A stretch of 51,736 bases of DNA from Phycisphaerales bacterium (GCA_020847545.1 JADLBV010000078.1:1-51736), one strand, 5' to 3'; shown: positions 8,452 through 17,582, counted from the stretch's first letter. Notes: generated from the letters alone by a model not told the origin. Made by a program: numbers and translations.

Positions 8452-9123
8452 CTATGGTGCGGGTGGATTGGGATGCGGGCCAAGCCGGGCGTTGGCGATA
8501 TTGGCACTGGATTGAGCAGGTTCGGATTGTGGAGAACGGATGTCGGCCAGAATCTGATTGACTCGGGCGGTGTCATTGAGTGCGGTGATGTTGCCCAGCA
8601 GCGTGGCATTGCCGATGGGATCGGTCATTCGGCCGCGAATTTCGACCGGTTTGAGGGTGGCGTTGCGGACATTGAGGGTTCGGCTATCGCCCGATCCATG
8701 AACACTGACATAGGCCGCACCCTGATAATGCAGCCAATCCGAGCCGCGGTTGTCGCCACAGGGGGTGATGTACCAGTCAATTGAAGCATTGACGGCCGAG
8801 GGGTGGTCGGCCTTGACGCCGCTGAGCGGCCGCCAGAACAGGTGCAGATAGACCACCTGCCGCAAGGGCGGGGTCGATGCGGGGCTGATGATGGCTTGGT
8901 TGGAACCCAGTGGCAAAGGGGATGATTCATCGATCAGGACCACCTGAATATCCCCATTGGCATCCTGGCCAATGAACGCCTGATCGAAATTTTGCAAATA
9001 CTGCGTATTGGATTGCGCTGAGGAGAGCCGCAATGATGCGCCCGGTGTGGCGCATCCAATCGCCACCATCAGCAAGGGGACAAAAGATGCGAAAATCCGA
9101 ATTTGTTTCACGCCGATACCCAT
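8452..9123 (-). CDS. Putative lipoprotein
   Basis: A 223-residue protein with a signal peptide ending in a lipobox (VAIGC, Cys at about residue 24), so it should be lipid-anchored outside the cytoplasmic membrane. The mature part is beta-rich, with a conserved-looking core around VVYLHLFWRPLSGV and an internal YITPCGDN. No known domain is recognised. An AAGG lies close before the ATG. It is followed at 12 bases by the acetyltransferase gene and preceded at 21 bases by an amidohydrolase gene on the same strand. Confidence 0.7.
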   Translation of the reverse strand: MGIGVKQIRIFASFVPLLMVAIGCATPGASLRLSSAQSNTQYLQNFDQAFIGQDANGDIQVVLIDESSPLPLGSNQAIISPASTPPLRQVVYLHLFWRPLSGVKADHPSAVNASIDWYITPCGDNRGSDWLHYQGAAYVSVHGSGDSRTLNVRNATLKPVEIRGRMTDPIGNATLLGNITALNDTARVNQILADIRSPQSEPAQSSANIANARLGPHPNPPAP

Positions 9124-9144
9124 CCTTGGGTAAAATTTTTCAGA

Positions 9145-10023
9145 TCAACCCAGACCCAGCAACCCCAGCGTGTCGCGTTCGACGATGCCGCGAAGGGATT
9201 CGCGTGGGACGACCGGCAGGTTGGTCCCCTGGGCCAGTTGATTGATGCTGTAAAGGGCTTCGATGCAGTCGGTGGCATTGGTGTAGGGGAAATCGCTGCC
9301 AAAGAGGAGTTTGTCGATCACGCCGTATTGGTGGGCGCTGGTCAGGGCGTTGTACGCCTGCCAGGGGCGGGTGAGCAGGCCGCTGATATCGGCAAAAACG
9401 TGCTGGTGTTTGGCCAGCAGGCAGATGGTTTCATCAACCCAGGGCTGGCCAAGCTGGGCGATGACAATCCGCAGTTTGGGGAAGGCGCGCGCCACCTCGT
9501 CGTACAGATAAGGGCGGGCGTATTCGAGCTTGCTTTGTTCGGTGAAATTGCTGCCGGAATGGACCAGCAGGGGCATGTTCAGGCGTTCGGCGATGGAATA
9601 GATGCGCATCGCGCGGGAGTCGGTGGGATGAAAATCCTGATTGGCGGGGGAGACCGTGACGCCGCGCAGACGCAGATCGGCGTGGGCGGCATGAATTTCA
9701 TCCTTGGCCGAGTCTTCGGTGGGGTCGATGCCGGCGAATCCGATCAGTTTTTGCGGGAAACGGTTGACGTAATCGGCGACATAGCGGTTGGGGATTTCGG
9801 CCCGCAGATAGCGGCTTTTGAAACCCAGGACGATGGATTTATCCACCGCGCTGCTTTGCGCCCAATGATGGTCGGCGTCGGCGGCCGGGACGGATCGCCA
9901 GGCGGATCGGGCCGGCAATGGCCGAGCGCTGCGCCAACGGGGGGATTTCATCGGTTCGCCAAGGTCCACCTGACCCAGTTGTTCAGGCGACTGCCAAATA
10001 TGGGTATGACAATCAACGATCAT
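9145..10023 (-). CDS. Amidohydrolase family protein (TIM barrel)
   Basis: A 292-residue metal-dependent hydrolase of the amidohydrolase-2 type. It opens with the metal-binding DCHTHIW motif, has LLVHSG and VIAQLGQPW strands in the barrel, and ends with the FGSDFPYTNA motif that holds the catalytic aspartate. Relatives include decarboxylases and lactonases; the substrate is unknown. The frame is open ten codons further upstream from a TTG, but the ATG at 10023 places the start directly before the conserved strand MIVDCHTHIW. The upstream gap to prfB (10024-10277) holds an imperfect inverted repeat at about 10093-10131 and no gene. Confidence 0.85.
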   Translation of the reverse strand: MIVDCHTHIWQSPEQLGQVDLGEPMKSPRWRSARPLPARSAWRSVPAADADHHWAQSSAVDKSIVLGFKSRYLRAEIPNRYVADYVNRFPQKLIGFAGIDPTEDSAKDEIHAAHADLRLRGVTVSPANQDFHPTDSRAMRIYSIAERLNMPLLVHSGSNFTEQSKLEYARPYLYDEVARAFPKLRIVIAQLGQPWVDETICLLAKHQHVFADISGLLTRPWQAYNALTSAHQYGVIDKLLFGSDFPYTNATDCIEALYSINQLAQGTNLPVVPRESLRGIVERDTLGLLGLG

Positions 10024-10277
10024 AACTTGCTCTATAGACTCCGCGGAACTCAATATCCCACAGCGTCCATGCCCAGGTTGGCAACCTGCCGGCCTGATTC
10101 CCCGAGCTTCGCCGGCCTTGGCGAATCAGACACAATGGTATGGATTTGTGGGCTTTCGTCAAAGAACCATCGGACCCGCCGGTCTCATAACCGACACAAT
10201 GAATCTTATCGGACGTGGAGGGGAATTTCTTTTAGAAAATATAAATCGTTGTCAAATATGAGGTTATGAATGCCAAA

Positions 10278-11394
10278 TTATTTGTGCGATTGTTTACGGC
10301 GGCGCAGTTCAGCATCGATGAAGGCATCCAGTTCGCCACGGTCGAGGACCGATTCGACATTGGCGGTTTCGACGCTGGTGCGGTGGTCTTTGACTCGCCG
10401 GTCGTCCAGAACATAACTGCGTATCTGGTTGCCCCAGGCGATGGATCCCTTTTCGCCATACATCTTTTTCAGCTCTTCATCGCGCTTGGACTGTTCGATG
10501 AGTTCGAGCCGCCCTTTGAGCAGTGCGATGGCCAGTTGCTTGTTCTGCTGCTGGGATCGCTCAACCGAGCAGGTGACTTGGATGCCGGTGGGTTTGTGGG
10601 TGATGCGGACGGCGGTGGCGACTTTGTTGACGTTCTGGCCGCCGGGGCCGCTGGCGCGCACGAAGGCGACGATCTCCATGTCACCTTCGGGGATTTCGAT
10701 GTCCGAATCATCCTCCTCAAATTCAGGCACGACATCGACCGATGCGAAGCTGGTCTGGCGTTTGCCCTGTGCATTGAAGGGGCTGGGGCGGACCAGTCGA
10801 TGCACACCCGATTCGGCCCGCATGTAGCCAAAGGCGTATTCGCCGCGAACCAGCAGGGTGATATTTTTGATGCCGGCCTGTTCGCCCCAGGTTCGGTCCA
10901 CCTCGGAGACATCCCAGCCGCGACGCTCGAAATAAAAGAGATACATCCGCAGGAGCATTTCGGCCCAGTCCTGGGCTTCGGTGCCGCCGGCGCCGGCGTG
11001 GATCTGAACAAAGCAGCTTAAGGGGTCGTTTTTGCCGTCCAGCAGGGATTGCAACTCGACTTTTTCGCCGAGTTTTTCCAGTTCGGCCAGATTGTTGTCG
11101 GCCTCTTCGAGGGTCTGATCGTCCGAGGCTTCGCGCCCCAGTTCATACAGCGTGCGAACATCGTCCAACTGCTGAAGCAGCGAGAGGATGGGTTCGGTGG
11201 TGGCCTTTAGGACTTTGACTTCGGAGACGATGGTGCGGGCGGCCTGCTGGTCGTTCCAGAAGTCGGCCTGTCCCATTTTTTCTTCAAGTTCCTTGCGGCG
11301 GGCGAGTTTGGCGGGCCAGTCAAAGAGAGTCCCGGATCGCGATGATCCGGGCCGAAAGGTTTTCGATCGCCTGGGGGATGTTGTCGTGAATCAT
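10278..11394 (-). CDS. prfB: Peptide chain release factor 2 (programmed frameshift)
   Basis: Release factor 2, which ends translation at UGA and UAA. The main frame (from 11276 down) shows the codon-recognition motif [15 protein letters not shown] and the catalytic GPGGQNVNK. Its true start is upstream in another frame: the ATG at 11394 opens 24 codons ending in CTT followed by an in-frame TGA. A +1 shift at CTTTGAC then continues as [15 protein letters not shown] into the main frame, exactly the N-terminus expected for RF2. Product 371 residues. This is the classical autoregulatory frameshift: low RF2 favours the shift. The usual strong Shine-Dalgarno-like stimulator is weak here. rpiA lies 48 bases upstream on the same strand. 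Confidence 0.95.
11319..11325 (-). promoter_or_regulatory. Programmed +1 frameshift site of prfB
   Basis: On the minus strand the slip sequence CTTTGAC joins the 24-codon first frame to the main frame. The spot where an AGGGGG-like stimulator normally stands has only CGGGACT. Five bases before CTT an 8-bp perfect hairpin (CCCGGATC / GATCCGGG, at 11333-11353) ends. The slip site is certain; the hairpin's role is inferred. Confidence 0.9.
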
Positions 11395-11442
11395 GTGGGG
11401 GACTGTAGCGGGTGGATCGCACAGGGGCAACAGCACCGGACA

Positions 11443-12117
11443 TTATCGGGTACGATGTTCAAGCCCTTCATCTCCTGCGATGATGGCTTCGTGGGCCAAG
11501 CCGATGAACAGGCCGGTTTCGACGATGCCGGCGCGGGTTTTGAGGGTGGCTTGCAGTTGTTCGGGGTTGTCGATGCGGGAGAATCGGCAGTCGTAAATGT
11601 AATTGCCGTTGTCGGTGGTGTAGAGGGAATCCTGCGCTTTGCGCAAGGTGGGGGTTGCGCCAAGGTTGCGGAGGAATGATTCGTGCGATTCGTGTCCGAA
11701 GGGGGCGACCTCAACCGGCAGGGGCGATTTGACGCCCAAGGCGGGGACGGATTTGGAGGCATCGGCGATGATCAAGAGTCGGCGCGAGTTTTGGGCGACG
11801 ATTTTTTCGCGCAGGAGCGCCCCGCCAAGCCCTTTGATCAGGTTTAATTTCGGGTCGATTTCATCGGCGCCGTCGATGGTCAGGTCGGGGTTAGGGCATT
11901 CGACCAGGGTGGCCAGGGGGATGCCCATCTCTAGCGACCGGCGTTCGGATTGGCGGGAGGTGGGGACGCCGCGGATGTTGGTCAGCCGGCCGGATTTGAG
12001 GGCCGCGGCCAGGGCTTGCAGGAAATAGTCGGCCGTGGAACCGGTCCCCAGACCTAGGATCATCCCGCTTTGAACCTTTTCCAGTGCGGCCTCGGCAGCG
12101 CGTTGTTTTGGATTCAT
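11443..12117 (-). CDS. rpiA: Ribose-5-phosphate isomerase A
   Basis: A 224-residue RpiA, interconverting ribose 5-phosphate and ribulose 5-phosphate in the pentose phosphate pathway. The phosphate-binding GLGTGSTADYF, the TIDGADEID loop with catalytic Asp residues and the KGLGGALLREKIV motif are intact. Family members mostly have GGGG in the last motif; here one glycine is leucine. The start at 12117 is chosen by family length; a TTG 16 codons earlier is possible. It lies between a sugar-isomerase-like gene and prfB, all on the minus strand with gaps under 50 bases. Confidence 0.93.
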   Translation of the reverse strand: MNPKQRAAEAALEKVQSGMILGLGTGSTADYFLQALAAALKSGRLTNIRGVPTSRQSERRSLEMGIPLATLVECPNPDLTIDGADEIDPKLNLIKGLGGALLREKIVAQNSRRLLIIADASKSVPALGVKSPLPVEVAPFGHESHESFLRNLGATPTLRKAQDSLYTTDNGNYIYDCRFSRIDNPEQLQATLKTRAGIVETGLFIGLAHEAIIAGDEGLEHRTR

Positions 12118-12161
12118 CCCAGGCAAAGATATCGGCCGACAGTGGCCGCGACAATGGAGCA

Positions 12162-12998
12162 TCAAGTTGTGGCGGAGGGGATGCCTTCGATCAACCTATG
12201 CGTGGCCAGCCATGCCAAACGAGCGGCGGCGGCGGGTGGCATGGCGGATAATTTGGAGCTGAAGACTTCAAGCGAGCAGCCGCCGGTGTAGCCGGTTTTG
12301 ATCAAGGCGGTCAGGAAACCACTCAAGTTGATGACTCCATCGCCGGGCAAAACTCGTTCAAAATCCTCCAATTTTGACAATGGGAGATCGGGCGCATCGT
12401 TGATGTGGACCCAGACGATCCGCTTGGCCGGCAGACTGGCCAGTTGATCGAGGCTGACCTGTGCGGCATGGCAATGGAATGAATCGACCAGCAGGCCGGC
12501 GTTTGTGCCGATGTCGTTGGCCAATTCCAGCATTTGGCCGGGGGTGAAGATGAATTCATGTTTACCCCGACGGCGGAGGTGTTCGGGGGAGACAAATTCC
12601 AGCCCCAGCCGCAGGCCATGATCGGCCAAAATACGGGCGATGGGGGTGAGGCGCAGTTGATGGAATTTCCAGTTTTCCATCAAGGGAAGGTCGCCCGATG
12701 GGAGGATGTAGGTGCAGCAGCGGTCGATGGACAACTGGGAGGCGACTTTGGCCTGTGCGTTGAGTTGGCGCAAATCATCGGCCGACAAAGGATCAGCCCC
12801 CCGCCAATCGGGCAGTCCCCATGCGCCAAATCGCAATTTGTGGCGTTGATATAGCTGTCGAAGGGCGTCGACCCCCTGCTCAACCCCATAGGACAAATCG
12901 ACATCCGCCCCCTGAAAACCAGCCTCAGCAGCAATCTGGGTAAATTGATCCAGCGGCAAACCCCGGCCGGCGGTTCCATGATCCAGGCAACAGTACAT
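12162..12998 (-). CDS. Sugar phosphate isomerase/epimerase family protein
   Basis: A 278-residue TIM-barrel protein of the xylose-isomerase-like (AP endonuclease 2) family. Likely metal ligands are the Glu in LGLEFVSP, the Asp and His in LLVDSFHCH, the His in VWVHINDAP and the last Glu in CSLEVFS. Members epimerise or isomerise sugars, inositols or sugar phosphates; the substrate cannot be told from sequence. No signal peptide, so cytoplasmic. It precedes rpiA by 44 bases, which fits a role in sugar metabolism. Confidence 0.85.
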   Translation of the reverse strand: MYCCLDHGTAGRGLPLDQFTQIAAEAGFQGADVDLSYGVEQGVDALRQLYQRHKLRFGAWGLPDWRGADPLSADDLRQLNAQAKVASQLSIDRCCTYILPSGDLPLMENWKFHQLRLTPIARILADHGLRLGLEFVSPEHLRRRGKHEFIFTPGQMLELANDIGTNAGLLVDSFHCHAAQVSLDQLASLPAKRIVWVHINDAPDLPLSKLEDFERVLPGDGVINLSGFLTALIKTGYTGGCSLEVFSSKLSAMPPAAAARLAWLATHRLIEGIPSATT

Positions 12999-13093
12999 TA
13001 AAATTTCCCTCTTTCGTTGTTCTCAAGGTCGGCATGATACTATGTGGTATCAGTGTAAGACGATAGTGGGTGGTTCTAAACAAAGTTGAATCG

Positions 13094-13750
13094 ATGAACG
13101 CCAAACTCCGCGGGACGCTTCGACGCGCTCTGACGGTCGTGGATGAACACGACTCGCAGGGGGCGCGTCTGCTCGACGATGGCCGACGGCTTTGGAATCG
13201 CGTGAGCCGGTTTCTGGAGATGGGATTGATCGGCCCCGGCGCGGATGTCGAGGCGCTGGAGCTGGCCTGTTATGCGTTGCAGCTTCCGTTGCGACAGTCC
13301 AAGCAGCCGACGACCGGGCGGCTGGGGCGGACCAATTTGCGTGATAGAGCGGAGCAGTCGGCCGAGTTGCTGGTGGGTTTATTGGGAGAATTGGCCGAGG
13401 AGTCGTTGTTGGATCGCGCCACGCGGATGTTGCATGAATCACCGCAGCGTTCGCCGGTGCTGGATGAAGCGAAGCTGCTGGCGGATGCGGTGAATCTGGA
13501 GGATTTTGGGGTGACGGGGTTGTTTTTGCAGGCGGTTCAGATCAGCCGACAGGGGGATGGGTTGTTGCAGGTGGCCGATGGGTGTGAGAAGCGGGAGCAG
13601 TATGGATATTGGGAGGCGAGGTTGAAGGAGGGGTTTCATTTTGAGCCGGTTCGGCAGATCGCCACGCAGCGGTTGGCGGGTTCGCGGCAGGTGGCGGCTT
13701 TACTCTTGAGCGAATTGGCGGAAGATCGGGCACGTGAAAACCATTCTTAG
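13094..13750 (+). CDS. Hypothetical protein, HD-superfamily-like
   Basis: A 218-residue helical protein. Its second half, with DEAKLLADAVNLEDFGVTG and YWEARLKEGFHFEPVR, resembles the C-terminal part of bacterial HD-domain hydrolases, but a full set of metal-binding His/Asp residues is not evident; one HD pair (EHDSQ) occurs near the N-terminus. It may be a degenerate HD protein. The ATG at 13094 is taken; a GTG at 13070 is also in frame. Neither has a strong ribosome binding site. Its last 17 bases overlap the next gene, so the two are probably translationally coupled. Confidence 0.55.
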   Translation: MNAKLRGTLRRALTVVDEHDSQGARLLDDGRRLWNRVSRFLEMGLIGPGADVEALELACYALQLPLRQSKQPTTGRLGRTNLRDRAEQSAELLVGLLGELAEESLLDRATRMLHESPQRSPVLDEAKLLADAVNLEDFGVTGLFLQAVQISRQGDGLLQVADGCEKREQYGYWEARLKEGFHFEPVRQIATQRLAGSRQVAALLLSELAEDRARENHS

Positions 13751-14960
13751 CGCTGATTGGATTTGTACGATGGTCGATCCGCCGCTGCGCGATGGGGCGG
13801 TGGTGATCAAGGGTGGCCGGGTGTTGGAGGTGGGGCCGGCAGATAAGATTCGTCGGCGGTATCCGCAAAATAAAATGACTCCTCTGGCCGGGCAGGCGAT
13901 TTTGCCCGGAATGATCAATGCCCATGCGCATCTGGAATTGTCGCATGTTGAGGCGGAAGATTTGCCGCATGATTCGTTTGTAAAGTGGGTGAGGGGATTG
14001 CGCGCGATGCTGCGATCCGACGTTGTGGACCCAGCCAGGAGCGCACTGAAGGGTGTGTGGCAGTCGATTGTGTATGGAGTGACGCATATCGGGGACATTT
14101 CACGCTCGTGTCGGGAGACGCGGGGGTTGTTGCGTCATGGGCCGGCGCGCATCACCAGTTTTGGTGAGGCGTTGGGATTGGCGAAGTTGCGGCCGAATTT
14201 TGAGGAAAGCCTGCCGGGGGCGCTGGATGATTCATTCCAAAACCAAAGACTTCGCATCGGGCTTAGCCCGCATTCACCCTATACGGTGGATCTGGCGGGA
14301 TATCGGCAATGTCTGGTACTGGCCCGCAAACTGTGCCTGCCACTGGCCACCCATCTGGCGGAAGTGCCCGAGGAGCGGGAGTTTCTCATGAATCAGACCG
14401 GCCCGTTGCGAAAAATGTGGGATAAATTCGGCCTGTGGGCCGATCCGGTGGAGACATTCAAGGGTTCACCCATCGCGATGGCGAAGGCGATTGGGCTGCT
14501 GGATTACCCCACGCTGCTGGCGCACGTCAATGATTGCACGGAGGAGGAATTGGGGTGGTTGAAGGATGGCAAGGCTTCGGTGGTCTATTGCCCGCGGACA
14601 CACGCTTATTTCAACCGACCGCCCCATTCTTGGCGTCGGATGATGGAGCTGGGGATTAATGTCGCGGTGGGGACGGACAGTCGCGCCAGTTCGCCCACGC
14701 TCAACCTGGTGGACGATTTACGACTGTTACACCAACAATCACCGGATGTCCCCGTGGAGCGGATCTGGCACATGGCGACGATCAATGGCGCGCGGGCGCT
14801 GGAATGTGATGGGGGGCAAATCGCCTACGGCGAGCCGGCCGACCTGGTGAGTTTCGACATTCAGAGCGATGATCCACTGACCGAAATTCTGGAAAACAAC
14901 CTCATCCCCAATGGTGTCTGGGTCGGCGGAAAACTCATCCTCCCGCAATCGCTCCAATGA
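13734..14960 (+). CDS. Amidohydrolase, deaminase type (TRZ/ATZ-like)
   Basis: A 408-residue cytoplasmic metal-dependent hydrolase of the chlorohydrolase/deaminase group. Metal and catalytic residues are visible in [31 protein letters not shown] and [10 protein letters not shown], with the small beta domain at both ends. Related enzymes deaminate S-adenosylhomocysteine, methylthioadenosine, guanine or aminodeoxyfutalosine. The HAHLELSH motif followed by an F-x-x-W segment resembles what is recalled for aminofutalosine deaminases of the menaquinone pathway, but no other men/mqn gene is present, so this is only a possibility. The start is GTG inside the previous gene. Its 3' end overlaps the convergent MoaD-like gene by 26 bases. 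Confidence 0.85.
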   Translation: MKTILSADWICTMVDPPLRDGAVVIKGGRVLEVGPADKIRRRYPQNKMTPLAGQAILPGMINAHAHLELSHVEAEDLPHDSFVKWVRGLRAMLRSDVVDPARSALKGVWQSIVYGVTHIGDISRSCRETRGLLRHGPARITSFGEALGLAKLRPNFEESLPGALDDSFQNQRLRIGLSPHSPYTVDLAGYRQCLVLARKLCLPLATHLAEVPEEREFLMNQTGPLRKMWDKFGLWADPVETFKGSPIAMAKAIGLLDYPTLLAHVNDCTEEELGWLKDGKASVVYCPRTHAYFNRPPHSWRRMMELGINVAVGTDSRASSPTLNLVDDLRLLHQQSPDVPVERIWHMATINGARALECDGGQIAYGEPADLVSFDIQSDDPLTEILENNLIPNGVWVGGKLILPQSLQ

Positions 14961-15231
14961 TGAAAAACGGCTCCTTGCCGGAGGCCACATCCTCCGGCAG
15001 CGGGGTGTCGGTTGGCTCGTTGGACCAATCTTCCTGGGTGACGAAAAACCGCACCAGCGGCCGGCGGCGAAGGGTCACATGGTCGCGGATGGTGCCGCGC
15101 AGCATGGGATATCGCGCCTCGATCGCATCCAGAATGGATGCGGGGGTGACGACACCTCGCACATCAAGTTGAATCTCCCGGCCAACGCCGGCCAATATCC
15201 GAAGATGCTGGGGAAGGACGATGCGAATCAT
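14935..15231 (-). CDS. MoaD/ThiS-like sulfur carrier protein
   Basis: A 98-residue beta-grasp protein ending in Gly-Gly (IIGAIAGG), the hallmark of ubiquitin-like sulfur carriers that are activated as a C-terminal thiocarboxylate. It starts [14 protein letters not shown] and has the [17 protein letters not shown] helix typical of MoaD/ThiS. It lies 18 bases downstream of the BNR-repeat gene; a MoaD-like gene beside such a BNR protein is a recurrent pairing as far as recalled. What sulfur acceptor it serves is unknown. Its end overlaps the convergent amidohydrolase gene. Confidence 0.85.
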   Translation of the reverse strand: MIRIVLPQHLRILAGVGREIQLDVRGVVTPASILDAIEARYPMLRGTIRDHVTLRRRPLVRFFVTQEDWSNEPTDTPLPEDVASGKEPFFIIGAIAGG

Positions 15232-15249
15232 GGCATTGTTGATGAAAAT

Positions 15250-16434
15250 TTATTTCAACGTCTGAACTTCCACCGACAAGACCGCGGGCAGGTCGCGCAC
15301 GATGGGGTTCCAATGGTCTCCCCCATCGGCCGAGGCGTAAACCTGGCCGCCGGTGGTGCCGAAATAGATGCCGCAATCATCCATCGAATCCACGGCCATC
15401 GCGTCGCGCAGGATGTTGACGTAACAATCCTTTTGCGGCAGGCCGTTGGTCAGCGGCTCCCATTCATTGCCGCCGGTGCGGCTGCGGTAGACGCGCAGTT
15501 TGCCTTCGGGGGGATAATGCTCGCTGTCGCTCTTGATCGGCACGACATAGACCGTCTGCGGCTCGTGGGCGTGGACATCGATCGGAAATCCGAAATCGCT
15601 GGGGAGGTTTCCGCTTACTTCATGCCATGATTCGCCGGCGTTGTCGGACCGCATCACATCCCAGTGTTTTTGCATGTACAACACCTGCGGTTTGTCACGA
15701 TGCAGTGCGATTCGATGCACACAATGCCCAACTTCCGCTTCGGGGTTGGGAATGTAGTTGGATTTGAGTCCCTTGTTGATCGGCTTCCATAATTTTCCAC
15801 CATCATCGGTGCGAAACGCGCCGGCCGCCGAGATGGCGATGTACATCCGCTGGGGGTCGGTGGGATCGAGCAGGATCGTGTGCAATCCCATTCCACCCGC
15901 GCCTGGCATCCATTTGTCACCATGCGCCTGGCGCAGGCCGGCCAGTTCGTTCCATGTCTTGCCACCATCGGTGGTCTTGAACATCGCCGCATCCTCCACG
16001 CCGGCGAAGACCGTCATCGGGTCGCTCAAAGACGGCTCCAGATGCCACACCCGCTTGAATTCCCACGGATGTTGCGTGCCATCGTACCACTGGTGGGTGG
16101 TCAACGGCCGGCCGGTCTGGTCGGAGGTGTCATAGACAAATTTGTTGCTCTCCCCCATCGGAAACCCTTCGGGGGATTTGAGTTCCTGCCCCGCCGGCGT
16201 CCCCGGCTGATGCCAGGTTTTGCCCCCATCATCCGACCGCTGAATGATCTGTCCGAACCAACCGCTGGTTTGCGAGGCATAAATATGGTTCGGCTCGGAC
16301 GCCGACCCCTTCATATGAAAAATCTCCCACCCCGCGAAATGCGGCCCGCTGACTTCCCATTTCTGACGTTTCCCATCCGAACTGAGAATAAACGCCCCCT
16401 TGCGCGTCCCCACGAGAACCCGTACGGAACTCAT
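15250..16434 (-). CDS. BNR-repeat / exo-sialidase-like protein
   Basis: A 394-residue beta-propeller protein with repeated Asp-box motifs: [58 protein letters not shown]. It begins [14 protein letters not shown] and has no signal peptide, so it is probably cytoplasmic. Family members are often annotated exo-alpha-sialidase, glycosyl hydrolase or photosystem II stability factor-like, but the sialidase catalytic residues are not evident, so enzymatic function is doubtful. The ATG is preceded by AAGGAGAT. It appears cotranscribed with the MoaD-like gene. Confidence 0.85.
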   Translation of the reverse strand: MSSVRVLVGTRKGAFILSSDGKRQKWEVSGPHFAGWEIFHMKGSASEPNHIYASQTSGWFGQIIQRSDDGGKTWHQPGTPAGQELKSPEGFPMGESNKFVYDTSDQTGRPLTTHQWYDGTQHPWEFKRVWHLEPSLSDPMTVFAGVEDAAMFKTTDGGKTWNELAGLRQAHGDKWMPGAGGMGLHTILLDPTDPQRMYIAISAAGAFRTDDGGKLWKPINKGLKSNYIPNPEAEVGHCVHRIALHRDKPQVLYMQKHWDVMRSDNAGESWHEVSGNLPSDFGFPIDVHAHEPQTVYVVPIKSDSEHYPPEGKLRVYRSRTGGNEWEPLTNGLPQKDCYVNILRDAMAVDSMDDCGIYFGTTGGQVYASADGGDHWNPIVRDLPAVLSVEVQTLK

Positions 16435-16477
16435 TGTTGATCTCCTTCACTGAATGTTCAAATGAAATTCGGAATGC

Positions 16478-16576
16478 TCACATCCCAGACAACGGAGCAT
16501 ATTTGATGAATTGTCTCGCAGGCCCCGGCGAAAGTAATGCGCGGATCAGGACGTTGGTGTCAATGACCAGCCGCAT
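16478..16576 (-). pseudogene. Truncated PIN-domain toxin remnant (VapC-like)
   Basis: A 32-codon frame starting MRLVIDTNVLIRALLSPG, the N-terminal strand of a PIN-domain ribonuclease with its first catalytic Asp. It stops at a TGA where a full toxin would continue for about 100 more residues, and no continuation is seen downstream in any frame before the next gene at 16434. Its ATG lies inside the last codons of the antitoxin-like gene, the usual layout of such pairs. This is a decayed toxin that cannot have nuclease activity. Confidence 0.7.
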
Positions 16577-16802
16577 TGTTCTGGTCTCGCCGATGATTGC
16601 GACGAACCGAATCGATTTCCAGTTGAATCTCCTCGTCGGTCAAATCCGGCCCGGCGCCGCGTTGTCGATCGGATTGCGACAACACCGCGTCAAACCGTTC
16701 CACCAACAAGCTGTTCAACAAGACCCGACGTTCTTCCGGCGACAATTGTTGCGTCAATTCCAGGAGTTGAGTGACCGAAATGGGTATCGTCAAACTGGCC
16801 AT
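16560..16802 (-). CDS. Antitoxin-like small protein
   Basis: An 80-residue protein, IPISVTQLLELTQQLSPEER in its start region, followed by a leucine-rich helix (VLLNSLL) and a charged C-terminus with DEEIQLEID. Small proteins of this form pair with PIN toxins or RelE toxins as antitoxins. The 3' end overlaps the start of the truncated PIN reading frame in a +1 register. The start at 16802 is chosen for the beta-strand-first layout; upstream in-frame starts exist to 16841 and no clear ribosome binding site decides. Confidence 0.6.
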   Translation of the reverse strand: MASLTIPISVTQLLELTQQLSPEERRVLLNSLLVERFDAVLSQSDRQRGAGPDLTDEEIQLEIDSVRRNHRRDQNNAAGH

Positions 16803-16857
16803 GACATTCAAAAGCATAGCACCGCCCAACCACCCGATCAATCAACTCCATATTTCC

Positions 16858-17520
16858 TTATTTCCTTTCCATCTCAATGTGCATCATCTGGCCATCCTTG
16901 CCGGTTTTCGGGTCTTTGCCGTACATGTCCCAGGTTCGCGTATTCTCGCCGGTGCGGGTCAGGACTTCGCGCATCACCGCCGGTCCTTTGGTGATCGGAC
17001 AGGAGAAGGTGTACTCCCAGGTCAGCACCTTTCCATCTTCCGACAACTTGCCCACGCCCCGGCTGATGCCGGTGCTGTGATTGTCCATAAAGCTGGAAAC
17101 AAACTGCCCGGACACATTGTCGAACCCGTAAAAACCAAGCCCGTGATATTCACCCATGCCCTGCGTCTGGCCGTTGACGACCCACTGCAGATACCGGCCA
17201 TCCATGATCGAGGTGATCTCCACCGTCCCCTGACCTTTCATAGGCTCGCCACTGGTTCCCATCCACATCGACGTTTGGCATTGCCAGTGGCCCACATCCT
17301 CGGCCAGATGCTGCTGCATCTTGCCGGGAGCGCTGGCCACCATGCACGCCTGCATATCGGCCTGCGTCCAACCTTCGGGCAGTTGCATCGCCGGCGTCTC
17401 GGCGGGCTTGTTGGATATGTCATCCTCGGCCGATTCGGCCCAGGCCGTCGCCCCCACTCCAATCGCCAGTCCCAATGCCGCCACACACGACCAGTTCAGC
17501 CATTTTCCGAAATGATTCAT
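16858..17520 (-). CDS. DUF1579 domain-containing exported protein
   Basis: A 220-residue protein with a clear signal peptide (membrane stretch VAALGLAIGVGATAWA, cleavage after about residue 28). The mature part matches the DUF1579 family: GHWQCQTSMWMG, then GTVEITSIMDGRYLQW, GLGFYGFDNVSGQF and ENTRTWDMYG. Function unknown; the family forms a lipocalin-like beta barrel. AAAGGAG precedes the ATG. It is divergent from a TetR regulator with overlapping promoters, so it is a likely target of that regulator. Confidence 0.85.
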   Translation of the reverse strand: MNHFGKWLNWSCVAALGLAIGVGATAWAESAEDDISNKPAETPAMQLPEGWTQADMQACMVASAPGKMQQHLAEDVGHWQCQTSMWMGTSGEPMKGQGTVEITSIMDGRYLQWVVNGQTQGMGEYHGLGFYGFDNVSGQFVSSFMDNHSTGISRGVGKLSEDGKVLTWEYTFSCPITKGPAVMREVLTRTGENTRTWDMYGKDPKTGKDGQMMHIEMERK

Positions 17521-17554
17521 ATGCTACTCCTTTCGATTATTTGTAGCGGTCGTT

Positions 17555-17582
17555 ATAATAATGATCAAAAACAGTTTGTCAA
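17555..17582 (-). promoter_or_regulatory. Promoter of the DUF1579 gene, overlapping the tetR promoter
   Basis: On the minus strand a consensus TTGACA (17577-17582) is followed after 16 bases by TATTAT (17555-17560). A plus-strand candidate for the TetR gene, TTGTCA (17576-17581) with TAGAAT (17597-17602), has a short 15-base spacer. The two -35 boxes overlap, so one bound repressor could control both directions. Confidence 0.6.

Noticed and set aside
10093-10131. Imperfect inverted repeat (CTGATTC / GAATCAG) as a terminator for prfB
   Set aside because: There is no T-run on the minus strand after the stem, and it lies about 150 bases beyond the prfB stop.
10160-10210. tRNA-like stretch with CTCATAA, resembling a methionine anticodon loop
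   Set aside because: The anticodon stem does not pair, and no D arm, T arm or acceptor stem can be built around it.
11276-11394. In-frame TGA in prfB as a broken gene or selenocysteine codon
   Set aside because: The CTTTGAC context and the RF2-like continuation in the +1 frame show the normal programmed frameshift.
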